From Allobosea sp. (GTDB taxonomy: Bacteria; Pseudomonadota; Alphaproteobacteria; Rhizobiales; Beijerinckiaceae), in assembly GCF_017308075.1 (NCBI RefSeq), contig NZ_JAFKFX010000059.1:1-32086 (forward strand): DNA of 32,086 nucleotides, written 5' to 3'. The notes under the pieces were generated by a model. It ran no database searches. It was given only the letters and a program-made list of their open reading frames with translations, and was not told the DNA's origin. A program made the position numbers and the translations under genes. The first letter of the stretch is position 1; each line of letters begins with the position of its first letter. Shown here in pieces: positions 28,098-32,086 of the stretch.

Positions 28098-28128
28098 TTG
28101 CACGAATATTCGTATGCGCATATATTCT
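28098..28128 (+). promoter_or_regulatory. Rightward early promoter and operator
   Basis: -35 TTGCAC (28098-28103), 17-bp spacer, -10 TATATT (28121-28126). The 18-nt core CGTATGCGCATATATTCT (28111-28128) is identical to the cro promoter core. The operator reads ATTCG-TATG-CGCAT (28108-28121), one base different from the cro-side ATGCG-CATA-CGCAT when read on the other strand. An AGGAG site (28141-28145) serves the first gene. Confidence 0.85.
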
Positions 28129-28153
28129 CCTCACGCAACGAGGAGACAGGCCC

Positions 28154-28504
28154 ATGGCCAATTGGATCGACTTCTCAGTCAGCAACAGCGAGTTCGATGA
28201 CAGCGACGGCAACAGCCTCGCGGCGGGCTGGCTCGACATCAGCGTTTCCGGCGACGGCGACCGCTTCGAAATCGGGAGTGTGCACTACGTCATCATTTCC
28301 CCGGTCGTTTGGAAGACCGAGACGCTGAAGCGCGCTCCGCGCCACATCGAGGACTTCATCGCCGATTGGCTGGGCGTTGATCTCTCGCGGGGGAACCAGT
28401 CCCTCGTCCGCCAAGCCTATTTCGAGGCTCTCGCTGAACGCGACGACCCTGACGCTCGCTCCGATGACCGCGGATGCTGGGAATATCACCAGAGGGCGGC
28501 ATGA
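28154..28504 (+). CDS. Hypothetical early protein (116 aa), first gene of the rightward operon
   Basis: This acidic protein (MANWIDFSVSNSEFDDSDGNSL...) has a beta-rich first half (AAGWLDISVSGDGDRFEIGSVHYVI) and a helical second half (APRHIEDFIADWLGVDLSRGNQ). No family is recognised. AGGAG lies 8 nt before ATG 28154. As the first gene behind a CI-controlled promoter it is a candidate for an early takeover or anti-host function, which is inference from position. Confidence 0.75.
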   Translation: MANWIDFSVSNSEFDDSDGNSLAAGWLDISVSGDGDRFEIGSVHYVIISPVVWKTETLKRAPRHIEDFIADWLGVDLSRGNQSLVRQAYFEALAERDDPDARSDDRGCWEYHQRAA

Positions 28505-28665
28505 TGAGCAGTTTCACGGCATCGCTGCTCGGCTTCCTGGCCGGCGTTGCAGTCGCCTCGTTCAACCACGGGTTTGATACTGCCAAGGATTTCCGCCGGG
28601 GCTGGGTCGAGTATCGCGGCGCTATATACTTGGTTGTCCCCGCCAAGGTGGGGGTGGCGCCATGA
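28501..28665 (+). CDS. Small membrane protein (54 aa)
   Basis: This is a 54-codon frame starting ATGATG at the end of the preceding gene and ending in an ATGA overlap with the next. Residues 4-21 (SFTASLLGFLAGVAVASF) form one membrane helix, followed by a short soluble tail (DTAKDFRRGWVEYRG). No family is recognised. Double coupling supports it. Confidence 0.65.
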   Translation: MMSSFTASLLGFLAGVAVASFNHGFDTAKDFRRGWVEYRGAIYLVVPAKVGVAP

Positions 28666-28922
28666 TCCGACGCCTCGCTCGTCAGGCCCTCGCCGCGTTC
28701 GTCGCCCTGCGCGCTCGCCGTGCGTCAGAGCGGAAGGCTGCTGCCCTCGCCCGCCGCGCCGCAGTCGTCACGCCAGAGATCGTCGCGCGCCGCGCCGAGA
28801 TCGAACGACGTTGGAAGCACCACAAGCCCGTCCGCGATCTTCTGGCAGCCCAGCGCGCCGACATGACCGCGCGCCTCGCCAGCGAGATGGCCGCAACCCT
28901 TCCCGATCGGAGATTCCAGTGA
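28662..28922 (+). CDS. Small Arg/Ala-rich basic protein (86 aa)
   Basis: This highly basic helical protein (MIRRLARQALAAFVALRARR...ERRWKHHKPVRDLLAAQRAD) is coupled by ATGA to the membrane protein and by GTGA to the Gp157 gene. A hydrophobic stretch near residues 8-16 is short. DNA or RNA binding is possible from charge alone; no family is recognised. Confidence 0.65.
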   Translation: MIRRLARQALAAFVALRARRASERKAAALARRAAVVTPEIVARRAEIERRWKHHKPVRDLLAAQRADMTARLASEMAATLPDRRFQ

Positions 28923-29434
28923 ACGCACACAGCGATATCGGCAAGGCTCAGCAGGAAATCGAAGCCGCCCGCGTCCTCCGCGAGCAGATCGCCCAGCTGG
29001 CCGAGGGCGACGAAGACTTCATCCGCGACACGTTGGAGGGCGAGACCGAATTGCCGGCCCTTGTCCGCTCGCTCTTGGCCGGCATCGGCGAGGATGAGGC
29101 GATGGCCGAAGGTATCGACGCCTACGCCAAGGACCTCGCCTCGCGCAAAGAGCGCTTCACCAACCGCGCCAAGCTCAAGCGGGCGCTGATCTGCTCTGCC
29201 CTCGAAATCTCCGGCCGCAAATCGATGGAGACCGATGTTGGGACCGCCACGCTATCCGCGGTGAAGCCGAAGGCGATCGTCACCGAGGAAGCCGACATCC
29301 CGGCCGAGTTCTTCAAGCCGCAGCCGCCGAAGCTGGATCAAACAGCCCTGTCTGCTGCACTGCGCGAGGGGCGTGAGGTCAAGGGAGCCTGCCTCTCCAA
29401 CGGCGGCAACACGGTGAGGATCCTGCGCCGATGA
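28919..29434 (+). CDS. Siphovirus Gp157-family protein
   Basis: This 171-aa protein has the Gp157 family pattern: helical N-terminus with LEGETELPALVRSLLAG, then EGIDAYAKDLASRKERFTNRAKLKRALICSALE. The beta C-terminus follows (ETDVGTATLSAVKPKAIV, IPAEFFKPQPPKLDQTALSAALREG). In Streptococcus phages Gp157 was linked to phage resistance, but in most phages it is a recombination-module companion of unknown action. The start is GTG 28919, overlapping the previous TGA. Confidence 0.9.
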   Translation: MNAHSDIGKAQQEIEAARVLREQIAQLAEGDEDFIRDTLEGETELPALVRSLLAGIGEDEAMAEGIDAYAKDLASRKERFTNRAKLKRALICSALEISGRKSMETDVGTATLSAVKPKAIVTEEADIPAEFFKPQPPKLDQTALSAALREGREVKGACLSNGGNTVRILRR

Positions 29435-29889
29435 TCCCCGAAAGCTTCGCTGCCCGCTTCTGGGCCAAGGTCGACAAGCGCGCTCCGGAAGAGTGCTGGC
29501 GCTGGACGGCCAGCGTGAACGAGCACGGCTATGGAAGGATCGCGACAGACCGACGGCGCGGCCCGGTTCTAGCTCATCGCGCCTCATATGAGATGCACTA
29601 CGGTTCTCTTCCTGAGGGGAAGATCGTTCGCCACAAGTGCGACAACCCTCGGTGCGTCAATCCTGGTCATCTGGTCGCGGGTTCTCACGCAGAGAACACG
29701 GCTGACATGATGAGGCGCGGCCGGCACCACTCAGCGACCGTCACGTCCTGCCCCAAGGGCCACCCTTACCTGCCGGGCTCTTACTACCAGTACAGCGGCC
29801 GGCAGTGCCGGGCCTGTTCACTCGCGCGCGCCGACCAACAACGTCGGCGCCGGTCCCTCTCCTGTGAACAGATCGAGGCTTCCCGATGA
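29431..29889 (+). CDS. HNH endonuclease inserted in the recombination operon
   Basis: This 152-aa protein has the HNH_3 pattern: FWAKVDKRAPEECWRWTAS at the N-terminus, LAHRASYEMHYG, and IVRHKCDNPRCVNPGHLVAG (H68, C70, N72, C75, H80). The C-terminus carries a second Cys/His cluster (SCPKGHPY and CRACS). Such genes are usually mobile homing endonucleases. It is joined by ATGA overlaps to Gp157 and to the Bet gene, so it does not break the operon. Confidence 0.9.
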   Translation: MIPESFAARFWAKVDKRAPEECWRWTASVNEHGYGRIATDRRRGPVLAHRASYEMHYGSLPEGKIVRHKCDNPRCVNPGHLVAGSHAENTADMMRRGRHHSATVTSCPKGHPYLPGSYYQYSGRQCRACSLARADQQRRRRSLSCEQIEASR

Positions 29890-30860
29890 ACGCCATCGCG
29901 CAATTGCGTCCGCTCGACTTCACCAATCAGCAGCTTGCGCTGATCAGGAAGACAGTCGCGGCCGACACCAATCAGGATGAATTCGAATTATTTTGCCATA
30001 CCGCCAAGCATCTGCGGCTCGATCCGCTGCGCCGGCAGATTTATGCCTTCGTCTTCTCCAAGGGCGACGCCGACAAGCGGCGCATGTCGATCATCGTCGC
30101 GATCGACGGCTTCCGCGCGATTGCGGACCGCACCGGCGCCTATCGCCCCGATGAGGACGAGCCGTCATTCGAGATCGACCCTGCCGCGGCCAATCCCGAT
30201 ACCAACCCGATCGGGCTGGTCAAGGCGACGGTGCGCGTCTGGAAGCACTCGCACGGCGAATGGCACAAGGTCACCGCCTCGGCCTATTGGGACGAGTATG
30301 CGCCGATCAAGCAGGGCGCCGACGATTACGAGTGGGTCGAGACTGGCGAGTTCTGGCCGGACAGCAAGAAGCCGAAGAAGAAGAAGGTCCCGATCGGCGA
30401 CGTTCGCGCCAAGCTGGACACCTCCGGCAATTGGGGGAAGATGCCCCGCCTCATGCTGGCGAAGGTCGCCGAGGCGCTTGCGCTTCGCAAGGCGTGGCCC
30501 GACGACTTCAGCAACGTTTACGCCGCCGAGGAAGTCGACCGCACCCGTGCGCAGGAGCTGACCGCTTGGGAGGCGGCCGAGGCCGGCGCGACCGAGAAGC
30601 GCCTCGCGCAGATCGGGCAGGGGCAGACGATCCTATTCCAGTTCGACCCTACCGGGCCGCTGGAGCCAGTGCCGCTCGGCAAGATCGCCGATCGTGTCGC
30701 GGACTTCGTGCAGCAGCACGGCGACGAGGTCTCGGCGATCGGTCTTTTCGAGAGCCGCAACCGCCATGCGCTTCGCGATTTCTGGGCCCGCCAGCCCGGC
30801 GACGCCCTGGAGGTCAAGAAGCTGATCGAAGGCGCCATGGCGTCGGGCGGTGCCCAGTGA
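29886..30860 (+). CDS. bet: RecT/Bet-family single-strand annealing protein
   Basis: This 324-aa protein matches lambda Bet-like recombinases: DEFELFCHTAKHLRLDPLRRQIYAF, MSIIVAIDGFRAIADRTGAY, WKHSHGEWHKVTASAYWDEY, GNWGKMPRLMLAKVAEALALRKAWPD. The C-terminal third (from about residue 230) is an extra helical domain with EAGATEKRLAQIGQ. Bet anneals single strands during phage recombination. A partner exonuclease is not seen in the window and may lie to the right. ATGA and GTGA overlaps link it to its neighbours. Confidence 0.92.
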   Translation: MNAIAQLRPLDFTNQQLALIRKTVAADTNQDEFELFCHTAKHLRLDPLRRQIYAFVFSKGDADKRRMSIIVAIDGFRAIADRTGAYRPDEDEPSFEIDPAAANPDTNPIGLVKATVRVWKHSHGEWHKVTASAYWDEYAPIKQGADDYEWVETGEFWPDSKKPKKKKVPIGDVRAKLDTSGNWGKMPRLMLAKVAEALALRKAWPDDFSNVYAAEEVDRTRAQELTAWEAAEAGATEKRLAQIGQGQTILFQFDPTGPLEPVPLGKIADRVADFVQQHGDEVSAIGLFESRNRHALRDFWARQPGDALEVKKLIEGAMASGGAQ

Positions 30861-31360
30861 CGACGCCTGCCCTGCCCTTCCGCTGGACCGGCGAAGCCAT
30901 GGTTCCGCTTCCGACCTTCGCCCGTCGATGCGACGTGGCTTTCGTCGTCGGCGAGATCTACAATCTCGAAGCGATCGAGCAGCGCTCGGCGAAGAGCCAC
31001 GCTCACTTCTTCGCGTCGGTCAACGCTGCATGGCAGTCGCTCCCCGAGAACCTGACCGATCAGTTCCCGACGAGCGAGCACCTTCGCCGCTGGTGCCTGA
31101 TCCGCGCGGGATATCGCCAGAGCCGGGACGTCGTCGCGTCCAGCAAGGCGGAAGCCCAGCGGATCGCAGCCTTCGTCAAGCCGATGGACACCTATGCCGT
31201 CGTCACCGCTCGCGAATGCGTCGTGACGGTGTGGACAGCCGAGAGCCAGTCCATGCGCGCGATGGGCAAGGAGCGCTTCCAGGCCAGCAAGACGGCTGTC
31301 CTGGAGCTGCTCGCGGAAATGATCGGCACCGACCCGGTCGAGATCGGGAGGGCCGCATGA
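30857..31360 (+). CDS. Conserved recombination-module protein of unknown function (167 aa)
   Basis: GTG 30857 overlaps the Bet stop. The protein reads RCDVAFVVGEIYNLEAIEQRSAKSHAHFF, AAWQSLPENLTDQFPTSEHLRRWCLI, QRIAAFVKPMDTYAVVTARECVVTVW and SMRAMGKERFQASK. I recognise this as a conserved protein beside RecT-like genes in alphaproteobacterial phages, without known function. Several conserved Arg/Lys/His residues would suit nucleic-acid work, but no catalytic motif is certain. Confidence 0.8.
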   Translation: MTTPALPFRWTGEAMVPLPTFARRCDVAFVVGEIYNLEAIEQRSAKSHAHFFASVNAAWQSLPENLTDQFPTSEHLRRWCLIRAGYRQSRDVVASSKAEAQRIAAFVKPMDTYAVVTARECVVTVWTAESQSMRAMGKERFQASKTAVLELLAEMIGTDPVEIGRAA

Positions 31361-31722
31361 CGCGCCGTTCCATCAGCAAGGCCACCCGCGTCCGCATCTT
31401 CCTCAACGCCGAGGGCATCTGCCACCTGTGCGGGCTCAAGATCGACGCGCCGAAACAGCGCTGGGACGTCGAGCACGTCAAGCCGCTGTCGATGGGCGGG
31501 GCCGACACCGACGCGAACATGCGCCCGGCTCATGTTGAATGTCATGCTCGGAAGACGGCCGCAGAGGCAGCGCCGCGCGCGAAGGCCGATGCTGCCGGCG
31601 CCAAGCATCTTGGCATCCGTCCTCCCTCTCGCCTGCGCGGGCCCGGCTTTCCGAAATACGCCCCGCAGCGTTCCGCCACCCGAAAACTGCAGAAGCCCGC
31701 CGCTTGGAGGGATCAACAGTGA
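31357..31722 (+). CDS. HNH endonuclease (121 aa)
   Basis: This short HNH protein has CHLCG (C22, C25), the WDVEHVKPLSMGG core (E39, H40), asparagine in DANMRPAHVECHARK (N54), and C62/H63. A basic Ala/Lys tail follows. It is much smaller than the other HNH proteins here and starts right after the 167-aa gene (ATGA), a place where lambdoid phages carry NinG-like or resolvase-like functions. It may therefore be a recombination nuclease rather than a homing enzyme. Confidence 0.87.
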   Translation: MTRRSISKATRVRIFLNAEGICHLCGLKIDAPKQRWDVEHVKPLSMGGADTDANMRPAHVECHARKTAAEAAPRAKADAAGAKHLGIRPPSRLRGPGFPKYAPQRSATRKLQKPAAWRDQQ

Positions 31723-32045
31723 ACACGCGCACCCTCTACGTCCCCGCCTTTGACCAGTCCGAGGCCCGCATCGTGGCGGAATCTATTGCCCGCGGTGAAA
31801 CCGGCCTACTGGCGCACCACACCGACCGCGCCGAGGTCGACCGCATTTGCGCGCACCTCAACCGCAACCGGTCGGGCGAGCGCTACCAGACCTTCGCCGT
31901 GCCGGTGCGCGAGCGGTTCGTCGACGACGGCCGGATTTTCGTCGCATGGCCGTTCGACGAGGTCGGCGAGGCTGCTGCCACTTTCGTCATCTTCGCCATG
32001 ATCCCGCTCGTTGGGATCGCTAGCCTTTGGGAGCGGATGGTCTGA
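31719..32045 (+). CDS. Hypothetical protein with C-terminal membrane segment (108 aa)
   Basis: GTG 31719 overlaps the HNH stop. The N-terminal 85 residues are soluble (RTLYVPAFDQSEARIVAESIARGETG, RAEVDRICAHLNRNRSGERYQTFAV). Residues about 86-104 (AAATFVIFAMIPLVGIASL) form a membrane helix, giving a tail-anchored topology. No family is recognised. Confidence 0.72.
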   Translation: MNTRTLYVPAFDQSEARIVAESIARGETGLLAHHTDRAEVDRICAHLNRNRSGERYQTFAVPVRERFVDDGRIFVAWPFDEVGEAAATFVIFAMIPLVGIASLWERMV

Positions 32046-32086
32046 TGAGCACGGCATGGAAACGCCGCTCAACGTCGCGGACGGCT
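32045..32086 (+). CDS. Start of a further early gene (partial)
   Basis: ATG 32045 shares a base with the preceding TGA (TGATG) and opens MSTAWKRR... to the window end. Only 14 codons are visible, so the product cannot be named. Confidence 0.5.
   Translation, partial: MSTAWKRRSTSRTA

Noticed and set aside
1-32086. tRNA, rRNA, CRISPR arrays, insertion sequences, integrase and attachment sites
   Set aside because: None could be recognised in the window; the prophage ends probably lie outside it.

Overview
This window is the greater part of a temperate, lambda/HK97-type siphophage genome (prophage) from a high-GC alphaproteobacterium, most likely a member of the Hyphomicrobiales (Rhizobiales). 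The host group is inferred from a GapR (DUF2312) homologue, a nucleoid protein confined to Alphaproteobacteria, from GTA-like tail genes, and from the GC-rich codon use. Neither prophage end, the integrase nor a lysis cassette is inside the window, so both flanks continue the phage.

Layout, following transcription. The control region is at about 27.1-28.2 kb. A CI-like S24 repressor (27373-27990, +) sits between two outward early promoters that share an identical 18-nt core containing an ATGCG-N4-CGCAT-type operator. The leftward early operon (minus strand, 27292 down to about 19.6 kb) carries Cro, a GapR-like protein with a long C-terminal extension, a CII-like regulator, HTH proteins, an HNH/AP2 homing endonuclease, a SNF2-type helicase, a DNA methyltransferase, two KOW proteins (one a full NusG paralogue), a PD-(D/E)XK nuclease and a replication-initiator-type protein. 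The rightward early operon (plus strand, 28154 to the window end) carries Gp157, a RecT/Bet annealing protein, two HNH proteins and several small conserved genes. Genes are joined by ATGA, GTGA or TGATG overlaps almost throughout.

The late module runs leftward from an intrinsic terminator at about 19.6 kb: HNH, TerS (P27), TerL, HK97 portal, prohead protease, major capsid, an Ig-like candidate decoration protein, head-tail connectors, tail tube, tail chaperones G/GT, tape measure, distal tail proteins, a central tail/J-like protein and a fibre-like protein that runs off the left edge. The NusG paralogue lies just upstream of the terminator that separates early from late genes, which suggests a Q-like antitermination role.

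The tail module is interrupted by four plus-strand genes (4642-5010, 5643-5975, 8282-8716, 8798-9403) facing against late transcription. They look like morons (lysogenic-conversion cargo). One junction has left a recognisable 5' remnant of a neighbouring tail gene (6325-6375). A near-identical 15-bp motif lies beside three of the insertions.

The strongest individual observations are: a perfect 52-bp tandem duplication (377-480) that throws the fibre-like gene out of frame and whose removal restores it; a canonical G GGA AAA -1 slippery site in the tail chaperone gene, with an open -1 frame encoding the T part; the duplicated promoter/operator switch; the NusG-terminator arrangement; and a signal-peptide-like N-terminus on the major capsid protein.
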